From Prosapia bicincta (taxonomy: Eukaryota > Arthropoda > Insecta > Hemiptera > Cercopidae): DNA of 64,000 nucleotides. The DNA is taken from assembly GCA_036971475.1 (NCBI GenBank), contig JBAIZL010000002.1, forward strand, positions 334,264,320-334,328,319, written 5' to 3'. The notes under the pieces were generated by a model. The model was not told the DNA's origin, searched no databases, and worked only from the letters and a program-made list of their open reading frames with translations. Position 1 is the stretch's first letter; each line of letters starts with the position of its first letter. Position numbers and translations under genes: made by a program. Shown piece after piece: positions 41,901-50,424 of this stretch.

Positions 41901-44869
41901 ACTGTACACGCTTGATGAATATCAAGGTATAATATTAAAATTTCCAGTTTATATGGATCTCAGGATGAGACTGAAGGCGGGAAAACCCACTAAAAGTTCT
42001 CACGCACTTACTAAAAAAAACAAAATTTAATGTGCTCATGCAGTTTACATAGATAACTTGTTTTACAACAATTAATGTTTGTTGTCTTGGCTTCTTACAA
42101 AAAGGATGTATTCCACTATGACACTAAGGCAAGGTCATAAAAAATACCAGTAAAGACAGTGAATTTGAAGTAAAGAGAATCAATTGCCAAGTAAAACAAA
42201 ATTGTGTTATGATCAGGAAATTGAAGGACAAGCAGACTGTGTTATACATATCTATTAAACATGCAAATGACCTAATCAAATGTTTTATGGAAAAGAAATT
42301 ATTGTAAAAAACACATCCTATTTTTTGTGAAGAACAATGTTAACGAGAGGAGTCGACAGGGCGAATCACATGTTGAGCTCAAGACAATCTTATGGTTCAA
42401 ACAAATTTGGTTTATATACTAAAAATGTTATTATTAAATTCATTTGCATTGAATAATTTATATGTAATAAAATGAATTTTTATTATGAGTTTAGCTACAC
42501 ATCATAAGATCTCTCTTCCTGAGCGCTTGGAAGCAATAAACATGACCACCTTAATTATGTGAGTAGGAAAATGTTCTAAATTTGTTGAAAAATTGCATAC
42601 AAGTATGATACATGCAAACCCAAAACTTTTCATGTTTAGGCCAGTGTGTCAACTCGTAAACATATTTTTAAAGAAAGTTTTTACTAGTTGGTTGTCATTT
42701 AAATCTTAAAGCTCTTTGTCATAAACGGAGGACTTCTGAGCATTCATTCTAGCACCATTTAAAATGGAGTTGATCAAATCATTTACAATTGTATCAATGA
42801 GTGTCATATAATCTATATCAAGAGATACAAGGAAATTTGAATAGACATTCCAGTTGGTTCTTCCCAAAATCCAACGGGGATGTCAAGCATAACAGGAGGG
42901 TGAGTCAAATAAATTGATCCTAATTGGTACATGGTCACTTCCATATAAACCACTGAATATGTGCACTTTGTAGCTAGATAAGGTCTACAGAAAGATAGGT
43001 CGACAGCAATCTATCCACCAGTAGACGCTACTTGGATTATATAAACCAGATTGTATAAAATAAAAAAAAGAGCAATCAGGTCCAGAGAGAAGTTATTCTT
43101 TCAAGAATTGATTGACTTTACTGTCTTCTATCTTGTACTGCTTTACATGTACTAGTTACTACTCTATTCCAATATAACTATACTGTGGTAATTCCTACAA
43201 ACAGTACTTATATAGAAAAGTGTTTTTAAAATGAAGTTATGGTTCTACATTGATATTGAAAATGCTTTATAATACATAATATCAATGTTTAGAATGAATT
43301 TTGAGTAACATATGTAAAAACAATCAGAATCGGAGTAGTAAAATCTGTGACAATTATAATAAAAAAGAGCAAGATATTTATGTATTTTGTAAAGTGAGAC
43401 AATTTGTTGTCTTTTTCTAGAAAAACCATTTAGTTTAAAACTATAACCTCAAATTTTTATTATTTTTGTATTCCTTAAATTTTTTATATTTTCAGATACA
43501 ATTATTTTAATAATATGATATATGCCTACATAAATGCATAACTTTACCAATAAAAATGATTTAGTTGTATTTTATTTACTGATTTTTATATTTGTGCTAC
43601 GTTTATACTTCATGTGCCTCTTATGACATTGTACAACATATGGGATAATTTTTGGTGATTATGAAGGATGCACGATTCCCTCCATATGTGACATAAATTC
43701 CTATTCTACCCAAAAACAACATATTTTTTTACCCTGAAAAGTTAATTTTTTTTAAAATTTCTGTATAGGGATTGGTTTTTGGAGTACAGTATTAAAGATA
43801 CACATTCAGTATATAGATCCTATATACCCGTATTAAAATAAACCTATGAAGTGTCCAGTTAGGATAAATTTGGTTGTAATTTTATAGATTACCGAATTAG
43901 ACGTCTGCTTCAGCGGAGTAATATCTATGGCCAGTTGATGTGACATGACCTTTACTCTTGCCTTACATGTGTACATGTTTGGTTAAAGGTATAAAATTAC
44001 AACCAAATCCATCCCAATTGGATACTTCATAGGTATATAATATTAACCTTCTGTGCCAATAACAAAAATAATTATTTTAATAGCTTCAGAGCATGTTTAT
44101 CACACGTTACAGGAAACCATGCAATCTGCATATTGACCTAATTTTTATTTAAATATTATTACTGTCTAGAAAGTATACAATTAGTTGTTATGTTTGTACC
44201 ATTAGACAACTCTTATGAATTCTCAATGTTATGATTGCTTGGAAATATATAATATAGTAACAAATTAATCATTACAGCTGCTAACATAGATTTGCTACTC
44301 TAAATTTGAAAAGTTCTTTTTTTTATATACTTACCTATTGGAATATATCCATTGAATTTAGAGTTTGTGTTATCTGGAACCTATAAAACACCCATATACA
44401 CTTTAGTTACAATATAATATAAATATCTAACATATAGTTAAATATCAAAACTAACCAAAGACAAAAAGTATTGTATTGACCTCAGAGATTTGTTTTCTAA
44501 TCTTGATGGTCTTACAAAAGTACTTTACCTGTTACAGATCTCACTATTTTTAAAATAAAATATATTTATACAGAATAAAAACTTATTTCTTTGACTCTAA
44601 GACTATTGCTCTTCAGGAAAAACAAGTATGTATTAATCAATCTAACCACAAAATTAAATTGGAAATTTCTTTGTTTTTTTGGTACATACTACTCATATTT
44701 ACTATACCTTGCTGGGAGTTGTAAGTTTGAGGGTACTTGACGGATATAATTTTTGCAAACTGATAGCACTTTGGTAGTCAGAATAAAATAAACATTTTAT
44801 CGTTGGATATAACCTACATTTTAAGGGATTAAAATTGCTACTGTTTCTTATAAATGAAAATGCACTCAT
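20833..44869 (-). CDS. mRpL58/ICT1, mitochondrial ribosome-associated peptidyl-tRNA hydrolase (5 exons)
   Basis: Exons 44708-44869, 44335-44380, 36489-36631, 32868-33037 and 20833-20914 join in phase (603 nt, 200 residues). All have GT-AG borders. Residues about 1-30 look like a mitochondrial presequence: few acidic residues, with Ser, Arg and Lys. The release-factor catalytic loop SSGPGGQNVN carries the GGQ at about 83-85. SDKTRSQQLNLADAMERL follows, and the tail RRERASQARLIEKRKKSS is the basic ribosome-anchoring end. In this family the Gln positions water to hydrolyse peptidyl-tRNA on stalled mitoribosomes, and the protein is also a large-subunit component. Human ICT1 is about the same length. 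Every exon appears intact. The first ATG follows an in-frame stop. TTCAG just before it could be a splice acceptor, so a further 5' UTR exon is possible. Confidence 0.93.
21570..22160 (-). pseudogene. hAT (ZMYM1-type) transposase C-terminal relic
   Basis: Minus-strand translations in changing frames give DEKEFRINVFYAIVDSI, then TLPVSVAGAEWSFSVL and IEADLARNVDFSDIIEDLA. These are the insertion-domain and C-terminal dimerisation landmarks of ZMYM1-type hAT transposases. Frames are broken by several stops and shifts, and the N-terminal zinc finger and DDE start are absent. It lies in intron 4 of mRpL58 on the gene's own strand. Confidence 0.65.
22161..22734. other. unassigned intronic DNA
   Basis: No coding sequence is supported. 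Short open frames on both strands have no recognisable similarity. Confidence 0.4.
22735..24400 (+). mobile_element. left part of an older hAT-like element, degraded
   Basis: CAGTGGCGGTTTG followed by TGGGGCGCAGCCC at 22735 resembles the terminal end of ZMYM1-type hAT elements. A GC-richer leader (22900-23060) follows. The ATG near 23803 reads MSTFKSKQEVDCAYCD and then stops. Further coding-like pieces up to 24400 carry multiple stops. The element at 24409-27664 inserted into this sequence. The similarity is weak and the family name is inference. Confidence 0.4.
24576..24725. repeat. imperfect hairpin inside the hAT element
   Basis: TTTATAAACAATGATACTTA and the following bases to TACTGTATT (about 24577-24640) are repeated in inverted form at about 24667-24725. 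It lies in the 3' non-coding part of the hAT element, so it is either a subterminal structure or a nested foldback insertion. Confidence 0.6.
24976..27120 (-). pseudogene. hAT transposase (ZMYM1-like, DUF4371 and dimerisation domain), inactivated
   Basis: Read from the ATG at 27120: a TTF-type zinc finger (CKVCK...HETTNVHKEG); the DUF4371/DDE region with MVDETCDVSIHEQVSF and MSGKFNGLQKL; then NPVEEINHKVQSP; and the C-terminal dimerisation block SATNEHSFSALQHLKTYL, ending SCFALF and TAA. Lesions seen: TAA at 26953-26955; TAG at 26491-26493; a short deletion with frame change near 26222 that removes the QCYDGA-like block; a one-base shift in the A7 run at 25805-25811; and TGA at 25087-25089. 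In a live element the protein would cut and paste the element in the nucleus. Confidence 0.9.
27673..27740. other. junction between hAT element and tandem array
   Basis: Continuation of the older degraded element that was interrupted by the hAT insertion. It ends directly at the first 989-bp repeat. Confidence 0.4.
27741..32676 (+). repeat. five tandem copies of a 989-bp unit
   Basis: Copies start at 27741, 28730, 29719, 30708 and 31697, each exactly 989 bases apart. The last ends at 32676 after a small deletion near 32455. Copies differ by only a few bases. Within each unit the plus strand still shows coding-like pieces broken by stops, such as PVLNIGSFGQFSLPEKQ, GHLINHLKSNVHEGCYDF, SITADKITKLNKIFQITCLI and NIKLESQLNGMSIDGQYLDI. 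The unit was therefore a decayed transposon-type gene before it was amplified. I could not name the family. The array lies wholly in intron 4 of mRpL58. Confidence 0.93.
32868..33037 (-). CDS. mRpL58 exon 4
   Basis: A 170-base exon encoding HKTKISKNGFLVIKSDKTRS through EETVEQIRR plus two bases. Acceptor TTTTTTTAAG, donor GTAATT. Part of this exon is duplicated upstream at 33630-33730. Confidence 0.93.
33630..33730 (-). pseudogene. partial duplicate of mRpL58 exon 4
   Basis: Bases 33630-33862 repeat 32937-33182, which covers the first 101 bases of exon 4, its splice acceptor and upstream intron. The copy keeps the acceptor (TTTTTTTAAG) and an open frame, HKTKISKDGFLVIKSDNTRS.., with two amino-acid differences from exon 4 (N to D, K to N). 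It then runs into unrelated sequence and stops after ERLRASI. If it were spliced to exon 3 it would give a truncated protein that keeps the GGQ motif and loses the ribosome-binding tail. Confidence 0.85.
33863..34259. other. unassigned intronic DNA
   Basis: AT-rich intron sequence of mRpL58 with no recognisable element. Confidence 0.4.
34271..34302 (-). ncRNA. candidate hammerhead ribozyme motif in the Penelope repeat
   Basis: On the minus strand: CTGACGA (fits CUGANGA), then T, a 6-bp stem GATGAC/GTCGTT with loop TTG, then GAAACGCGT. This is the core order of a hammerhead, and such ribozymes are described in Penelope-like elements. The extra U before stem II is unusual, and the cleavage-site strand was not resolved. 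Activity is unproven. Confidence 0.4.
34638..35080 (-). pseudogene. Penelope-like GIY-YIG endonuclease domain
   Basis: The minus-strand frame runs from the inner edge of the right repeat (..LKGIKWVKITHHPPLSNKI, then SNLNVTIATANNLKKLLG) to IPNEEKSGIYCLKC and CPLKYIAQTKRNIKTRAKEH. It continues through KSVMAKHCLEEEHEF. This is the linker plus GIY-YIG nuclease of Penelope-like retroelements. The second motif reads YIA where YIG is usual. The reverse transcriptase is missing. The first ATG of the readable part is at 34982, but it is internal to the domain. Confidence 0.78.
35165..36255 (-). mobile_element. 5'-truncated LINE with RNase H, inserted into the Penelope repeat
   Basis: A T-run at 35165-35172 on the plus strand is the poly-A tail of a minus-strand LINE. 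The 3' UTR (35172-35393) precedes the C-terminal coding region. The tail directly abuts the CACTGATGATGA core of the Penelope right arm. A clean target duplication could not be seen at the 5' end. Confidence 0.7.
35394..36245 (-). pseudogene. LINE ORF2 C-terminus: RNase H and zinc-finger tail
   Basis: An uninterrupted frame (277 residues from the internal ATG at 36227, with a few more residues upstream). RNase H acidic positions are IFTDGSK, AELYAIF, CSDSKSAL and GNTKADEDAK, with WVPGHCG between them. The C-terminal part GHSLLTHGWLMRHEDPPLCP and CRSNITIKHVLLDC is typical of the I/Nimb/Jockey group. All catalytic residues are present, but the reverse transcriptase and endonuclease are missing, so this is a truncated insertion in intron 3 of mRpL58, on the gene's strand. 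Confidence 0.85.
36489..36631 (-). CDS. mRpL58 exon 3 with the GGQ catalytic motif
   Basis: A 143-base exon encoding SLNITYSRSSGPGGQNVN through DPEIRNTLLEK. Acceptor TTTTTTGCAG, donor GTAGGT. This exon holds the catalytic GGQ loop. Confidence 0.95.
36796..36829 (+). repeat. hammerhead-like motif, Penelope-type relic
   Basis: CTGAAGATGATGATGTAAAT followed by CAATGAAATGCGTC. CTGAAGA fits CUGANGA, TGAT/ATCA can pair, and GAAA follows. It lies in intron 2 of mRpL58, 165 bases upstream of exon 3 on the gene's strand. It is probably a decayed terminal repeat end. Confidence 0.35.
37053..37687 (-). mobile_element. Penelope-like fragment between inverted terminal repeats
   Basis: Arms at about 37053-37186 and 37547-37687 are inverted copies carrying GAGGACGGCCGTTTCGGG and CAGTTACGGTCTGAG-like words. 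They are the same family as the palindrome at 7213-7451. The central part encodes the end of a Penelope-type frame on the minus strand. Confidence 0.7.
37188..37493 (-). pseudogene. Penelope-like endonuclease C-terminus
   Basis: A 101-residue frame beginning MSKRRSLITTIGNNNYQSNF, with FIDHLNSIKHDYIGISSN, LHKQHRNNQTTEQYEIYRHF and PTHILNTQLHYNSHTLFG. It resembles the region after the GIY-YIG domain in Penelope-like elements (the NLLEQYEIYKH...ILN-type tail). The GIY-YIG motifs themselves are absent. Assignment rests on this tail and on the inverted terminal repeats. Confidence 0.55.
37736..41200. other. mRpL58 intron 2, unassigned
   Basis: AT-rich intron DNA. The part from 38690 to 38980 is GC-richer, including a TTTAACCCTTTGGGTATCC junction that could be an old transposon end. 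From 38990 to 40190 the plus strand is markedly T-rich with many short T/A runs. No coding sequence is recognised. Confidence 0.4.
41206..42480 (+). pseudogene. piggyBac transposase relic
   Basis: Plus-strand translations with many stops and shifts retain the family landmarks in order: IVDDESVDI (acidic N-terminus), RINNWKN, MFIDLVLHMGTV, NEAMVSWQGKLYF (the family DEAM.P/W.G.. block), HKYGVKLYTLDEYQGIILKF, HAVYIDN, and VDRANHMLSSRQSYGSNKF. PiggyBac transposases cut and paste at TTAA, but clear termini or a TTAA duplication could not be identified. It lies antisense in intron 2 of mRpL58. Confidence 0.8.
42640..43030 (-). pseudogene. LINE endonuclease-domain fragment
   Basis: The minus-strand translation gives FSGLYGSDHVPIRINL, then RWILGRTNWNVYSNFL and TIVNDLINSILNGARM. 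The GSDH box is the end of the APE-type endonuclease of non-LTR retrotransposons, and the NW..Y..F and AAxxxIP-like linker follow. The fragment is bounded by unrelated AT-rich DNA. Confidence 0.55.
43031..43840. other. unassigned intronic DNA
   Basis: AT-rich sequence between the LINE fragment and the second MITE copy. Nothing recognisable. Confidence 0.4.
43841..44036. mobile_element. palindromic MITE, copy 2
   Basis: It has the same ends (AACCTATGAAGTGTCCAGTT and its inverted partner ACTTCATAGGT) and a similar unique centre to the copy at 2239-2426, including GTGATGTGACATGACC-like words. The ~60 bases after each copy (ATTAACCTTC.. AATAGCTTCAG) are also shared, as they are near 57190. The mobile unit may therefore be larger than the inverted repeats. 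Confidence 0.6.
44335..44380 (-). CDS. mRpL58 exon 2
   Basis: A 46-base exon encoding VPDNTNSKFNGYIPI plus the first base of the next codon. Acceptor TTTATAG, donor GTAAGT. It is short, but its product fits exactly between exons 1 and 3. Confidence 0.88.
44708..44869 (-). CDS. mRpL58 exon 1 (coding)
   Basis: Encodes residues 1-54, from MSAFSFIRNSS to ..STLKLTTPSK. The SAISLQKLYP stretch is typical of insect ICT1 N-termini. Donor AAG/GTATAG, phase 0. Confidence 0.85.
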
Positions 44870-44999
44870 CCTGAAGTAGCAATGACAGTGATTTAAATTA
44901 TAAACTAAATTCAAGAACTATTCTTCATTCAAAAGTCAAAATTATCATCTTTTTACGGATTATTACTATATATAAACTGCCGTGTCTGGTAATAAAGTT

Positions 45000-45370
45000 A
45001 TTAATTGTAGGGTTATACTAGCACATAGAATTGAGATTGGTAATACAGTACTAATCATAGATTCACTATTTTAAACAGACGGTACAGATTTCCCTTGCTT
45101 CGTGTTTTCTATGCATCATCATTTTTTTAATAAACGAAATTTTTAAATACATGTAAAATGAAGTATAGAAGTGAATAAATAAGTATAAAAATTTAAGCAA
45201 GAATTGTATTTACTTTTTTAACGTTTATTAGTACATTAGGACTATAAAAGGTTAAAAGATAATTGGATTTGACGAATTAGTATATATATATATATATATA
45301 GCAAAAGTGTAATAAGTAATATATATATATATACGGCACACACACTATCAAAAGCACAGTGGTACAATAT
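45000..45370. other. mRpL58 upstream region
   Basis: AT-rich DNA upstream of mRpL58. A TATATATA word at about 44969-44976, 100 bases upstream of the start codon, could act as a core promoter, but A/T-rich words are common here. A short TA tract lies near 45280-45336. Confidence 0.35.
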
Positions 45371-45838
45371 ATTACAATAAAAATATTGGAAAGAACCCCA
45401 ATACCACAAAAATAATAAAAAATAACAAATACATCATGAAATCAATTAATTGTAAATTATTGAATGCAGATATGGGACCTATCTCTAACTCACCATTATT
45501 TGCTTTACTTAAATAGCTTTCTTTAAATACGAAACATTAATTTAATTACTTTTATTTTATTTATTGTTATTGCTGTAGTTTTTATTACATATGTATTATT
45601 ATAATGTACTTTTAGACTTGCCCTATTTTTGTTCAAGATGGCCGATCGTTATTTGTTGGTCGAGGGAGAAGAGGGGGCGGAGCTTACCTCACGCCTATAT
45701 ATAGCGACCGCAGAGAACGATGATGATGACATGGTCATCGAAATGAACATAAGGGTTAAATCTTAAGATCCTTGTTTTATTTGTTATTTTTGATTATTTT
45801 TGTGGTATTGGGGTTCTTTCTAATATTTTCATTGCAAT
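45371..45838. mobile_element. non-coding foldback element with ~60-bp inverted ends
   Basis: The left arm 45371-45430 and right arm 45776-45838 are inverted copies with few mismatches, sharing AAAGAACCCCAATACCACAA. The interior is GC-richer (GGGGGCGGAGCTTACC) and contains GATGATGATGACATGG with TCATCGAAATG at about 45728-45752, similar to the hammerhead-like cores elsewhere. It is probably a non-autonomous relative of the Penelope-type repeats. Confidence 0.6.
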
Positions 45839-46140
45839 ATATATATACCGCTTGAACCAACAACTCCAAGCAAAAAACAGTGATGAAAAAGCCACATAGC
45901 GATCAGGAACGTTCTATCTACATTATTTAATCACTTTAACATTCGGATAGTCATAAAATAATGTTAAAGTGATTAATTAAGTTTCACCGAACGTAGTAGA
46001 CAAAAAAATTCAAGAATTATTCTACATGTTTATTATCAGAGGAAAAAATATTTTGTAAATGTTTAGACATAAACACAATTTTTCCAAAAATTTCAAATAA
46101 GAAAGTAATAAAAAAGTAATTAAATTATTTTTACAAATCT

Positions 46141-46280
<140 letters not shown>

Positions 46281-46482
46281 TAAAAGAATTTTAATGATCA
46301 ACAATATATTCATCAATATATCTTATATACAAATTTGTCTCTATTTATTTACAAAATTTTCAATTTTCAGAAAAAAATTACTTTCTATACCAGGTACAGT
46401 TGTATTGCTGTACATATAGTATCATAAGCATAGACTTTAAAACCACAGGCATTTAGACACGAACGTAGATTTTTTTCAAATG

Positions 46483-46621
46483 TGACGTCATTTGAAGTGG
46501 AAGAGTCCAGTGTTGGTTAGCGTTGAGTTTCGCCATATTGACTTTTTTAGTTATAAGAGTAGAAGCGTTTATTATATTGCTTGGTTATTGCTGAAGCATT
46601 TGTTATACTTTTTTTATTTTC
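46483..46621 (+). promoter_or_regulatory. candidate promoter and 5' UTR exon with CRE site
   Basis: A perfect TGACGTCA (46483-46490) is followed by GC-richer sequence and then, at 46622, a strong donor GGTAAGTACT preceded by a pyrimidine-rich stretch without an ATG frame. This resembles the first, non-coding exon of a plus-strand gene. RBBP6 at 61600 has a splice acceptor 46 bases before its ATG and therefore needs such an upstream exon. The link is inference. Confidence 0.25.
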
Positions 46622-46959
46622 GGTAAGTACTCAACATTGATGTGTTAATTTGTTTCCTAATTGTTTGTTTTAATTCTAAGATCAGTGGTTTATATTATGC
46701 GGCATATTGGCTTTATACTTGCCAATCAATTTATACAGTTGTAGTCATTACATGTATTAAATTCGGTTTTTGTAAACTAATTTATCTCCATTATCTTATA
46801 ATAATGATAATATTATAGTAAAAAACTTTTTGATATCTAGTGAGAATAATAGCGAGAATATACGTTTAAAAACATATATAAGATTAGAAATTAGAACTAA
46901 GCAAATAGTTGGCTATGTTGTAAAATAGGTTTTTTTCTTAAAGAAATACAAATATGCTT

Positions 46960-49145
46960 GCCTTATGTTTTTTTTTTAAATTTGGGTAATTGTTTAGTTT
47001 GCTAAACCAGACCTATATTTTCATGAAACATTCAGAAACATGTAAAAAGCCTATTTTCATTGAAATTATTTTTTTCTGTGCCTAGAAACATTATTTTTTC
47101 GGTAATTGTTTAGATTCCTAAACCGGGCCTATATTTTCATGAAACTTTCAGAAACATGTAACAAGGCTATTTTCATTGAAATTATTTTTGTGTGCCTAGA
47201 AACATTTTTTCTTAAATTAAAGTTGGGTAAAATTTTCAGCGTGGATGTAGAAGTTGTGAATGGGCGCGGAGTGATACAAATGTTTCTTTACGTCACAGTG
47301 GTGTGCATAAGCTTGTACGCATCGGCCACAGTACGTCACGCAACCTTACGTATATAGATATTTGAGAAACGTTTTGGCTTAATTTTTATACATATATTTA
47401 AATATACTTATAAAGTCTCCAGTTAGGATAATTTGGTTTTAAATTTATACATTACTGTATACCTATATTAAAATATACCTAAAAAGTGTCCAGTCAGGTT
47501 AAATTTGGTTTTAATTTTATACATTAACTAAATGGTTACATTTAACAATTGGAACCAAATCTATCCTGACTGAATACTTCATATTTTATACTTTTATTTT
47601 GTTAAATTCATTAAAATTATGCCAAAACGTAATGCTACACATTATCCAAGTGTAACGGTTAGTACATTTGTGATGTGTATCCCTCGGCGAGGCAGGCAGC
47701 ATATTCACAACTGTTATATCAGCGCTGAAAATTTTACCCAACTTTAATTTAAGAAAAAATAATGTTTCTAGGCACACAAAAAATAATTTGGTAATTGTTC
47801 CGACGTGCGACTACTGCTATTTTCATGAAATGTTTTTACTTTTCTTATGTATTTTTACGTCCTAGATACTGCGACGTGCGACTAGTGCTGTTCCGACATG
47901 CGACTACTGCTATTTTCGTGAAATTTTTTAAATTGTCATCTGTATTTTTACGTCCTAGACAAGAATCCAACATTATTTTTTGTCGCTGACGCTGTTATTT
48001 TAAAATATACTTAAAAAAACATAACCTTTATTGACGTATGTTACGACGTGGGACTACCGCTATTTTCATGAAATTTTTTTACGTTTCTTATGTATTTTCA
48101 CGTCCTAGACAGGAATCCAACATTAATTATTGTCGCTGACGCTGTTTTTTTGAAATATACTTAAAAAAAACAACCTAAACTAACCTTTATTGACGTACGT
48201 TCACACTAATCCAACATTATTTTTTGTCGTCTACGTCGTAATGCCATTATTAATTTATTATAATACATATAGATTTGGTTATAGTTTTATACAACATTAC
48301 TATATATTTACCTACATTAAAATATACCTACGAAGTATCCAGTTAGATTTGGTTATAATTATATTCAATTTTATTACCTACCTATATTGAAATATACCTA
48401 CGAAGTAATCAGTCAGGATAGATTTGGTTATAGTTTTATACAACATTACTATATACATAGATTAAAATATACCTATGAAGTATCAAGTAAGGATAGATTT
48501 GGTTATAGTTTTATACATTACTATATACATACATTAAAATATACCTATGAAGTATTAAGTCAGGATAGATTTGGTTATAATTTAATAAAAATAGATAGTA
48601 ATTCTGAATAAAATTATTACCAAATCTATCCTGACTGGATACTTTGTAGGTATATTTAATGTAGGTATATAGTAATGTATAAAATTACAGATCTAGACGT
48701 AGTGCAGTGCGCTGTAGCTACTGCGCGCTCGGTTCACGCTACAGGCCTACATGTCATTACAATCTAACATTTAAAATGAGAAATAAAGTAACTTTCACAA
48801 AAATACTTAAAAATGTAAGGAACATACATATGTAAAAACGTGAAAATACATAAGAAAAGTAAAAACAAATTAAAGAAATTAGGGTTAGTCGTATGACAAT
48901 AAAGGTTAGTTTAGGTTATGTTTTTAAGTATATTTTTAAAAAACTGCGTCAGCGACAAAAAATAATGTTGGATTCATGTCTAAGACGTAAAAATACATAA
49001 GAAAAGTAAAAAAATTTCACGAAAATAGCGTTAGTTGCACGTCGGAACAATTACCAATAATTTAAATGAAAATAGCCTTTTTACATGTTTCTGAATGTTT
49101 CATGAAAATATAGGCCCGGTTTAGGAATCTAAACAATTACCATAA
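46960..49145. repeat. large inverted-repeat block, left part of the repeat field
   Basis: About 46990-47160 (TAAACCGGGCCTATATTTTC, ATGAAACTTTCAGAAACATG) is matched in inverted orientation by about 49040-49145. A second module with CCAACATTATTTTTTGTCGC occurs at about 47960 and 48115 and inverted near 48960. There is no coding sequence. Open frames here are repeat artefacts. Confidence 0.7.
48265..48680. repeat. 72-75-bp tandem array built from the MITE end
   Basis: The unit containing GATTTGGTTATAGTTTTATA and AATATACCTATGAAGTAT recurs with starts near 48268, 48343, 48415, 48490 and 48562. It is followed by an inverted unit ending about 48680. The unit is the terminal sequence of the MITE at 2239-2426. 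A 74-residue repetitive frame at 48387-48611 is produced by the array and is not a gene. Confidence 0.75.
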
Positions 49146-49155
49146 TTCACAGGCT

Positions 49156-49785
49156 ATGGTGTATTTAAATAAAAAACTTATTAGTAATGATGAACATTGG
49201 TTATTATTTATTGTATCGGGTACCTACGTTATTTTGGATTATTGTTCAAAAGCACGAAAAGGTACGATATCCACAAAAAAAATTTTTTTCTTTGAGGAAA
49301 AGTACTTTTTTGAGTTTAAAGTAGGGGAAATTTTTTTCGGCAGAGGCACAAGTTGTGAATATGCACAGAATGTTACAAATGTTTGGTGTCGTCACGATTG
49401 CTGTGACGTCACACAAACTCTACATTTATACTTATCTTGGGGCTCCGAGAAAAAACATTTTGCACCAATATTTATGCTTTGACTAATTATTTCGCGTGGA
49501 TATCGTATTTTTTGGTGGTTTTGAACAATATTCCAAAATATCGTAGGTGGCAGAAATAGCAAAATTCAACGTTATCTAACCCTCCACCACACACAAAGAT
49601 TTATTAAAATCCTGCAAAACTACTTACCAGGATCAAACAATCAATTACAGACACTATTTCACGCACAAAATTCACTTACACACACTATTTCTTGCACAAA
49701 CTAGAAATTATTGCACTTAAATTCTACACACACACCTAAATACAGACAACCTGCAGATATAGGATTCTGCCGCTAAAATAAGAAC
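49156..49785. repeat. left arm of a ~600-bp inverted repeat
   Basis: It matches 52848-53408 in inverted orientation, including CCACCTACGATATTTTGGAA, GGATATCGTATTTTTTGGTG and CTGCAGATATAGGATTCTG. It contains a CRE-like palindrome TGTGACGTCACA near 49401-49412. A 108-residue frame (49156-49482) is within the repeat and has no family resemblance. Confidence 0.8.
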
Positions 49786-50107
49786 ATGTAGCCCACCTTC
49801 TAAATGAAAACTATTACGTACACTGAGTTATGAAAGAAATACTAATTGTTAATGTTTTGAATTATTAAGGTTGCTGTGCAAAATTAATTGAATATATAAT
49901 AATTATTTACTTTCAGTCTGTTTCTTAATTATTGGAAAACCAGTGTACGACCAGATGTTTTGTAATTTTTCAACGTAGAAGTAAGGTTTGGTATATGCAT
50001 CCAAGTAATATTTTTTGCAATATGGTACTTATAATTGTACATATAACTAAGCTAATGTACATATAACTACACAAATAATTAAAAATAGACCGGCTCTTAT
50101 CTTCAGC

Positions 50108-50407
50108 TAGTATTACACAACTACCTTCAAAATTTAAAACATAAACGGCGAGTATTGAAAATATAATACTTCATTTTGTTGTAATAAATTGATGAAAGAA
50201 TAGTAATACTTTATAAACTTCAAAAATGTTGACAAACAATGTTATTAAAGCACAATAGCAGATGAAGAGAAGTTACAAAAAGCACAATAGCAGATGAAGA
50301 GAAGTTACAAATATACAGACTTATAACTTCAATTAGTATTACACAACTACCATTGAGATTGACACACCAAAATATTGAACATTTACTGTAACAGAGGTAA
50401 ACTGTAA
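50108..50407. repeat. left copy of a direct repeat flanking the Tigger element
   Basis: TTACACAACTACCTTCAAAA through TACTGTAACAGAGGTAAC is repeated in the same orientation at 52598-52850. This copy has an extra internal tandem duplication of AGCACAATAGCAGATGAAGA. Confidence 0.75.
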
Positions 50408-50424
50408 AAGTTTTAAATTAAATA

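Noticed and set aside
44870..44914. Upstream extension of mRpL58 (15 extra residues)
   Set aside because: It would require a TTG start. The first ATG at 44869 gives a typical mitochondrial presequence.
48387..48611. 74-codon repetitive protein
   Set aside because: Translation of the 72-75-bp MITE-derived tandem array.
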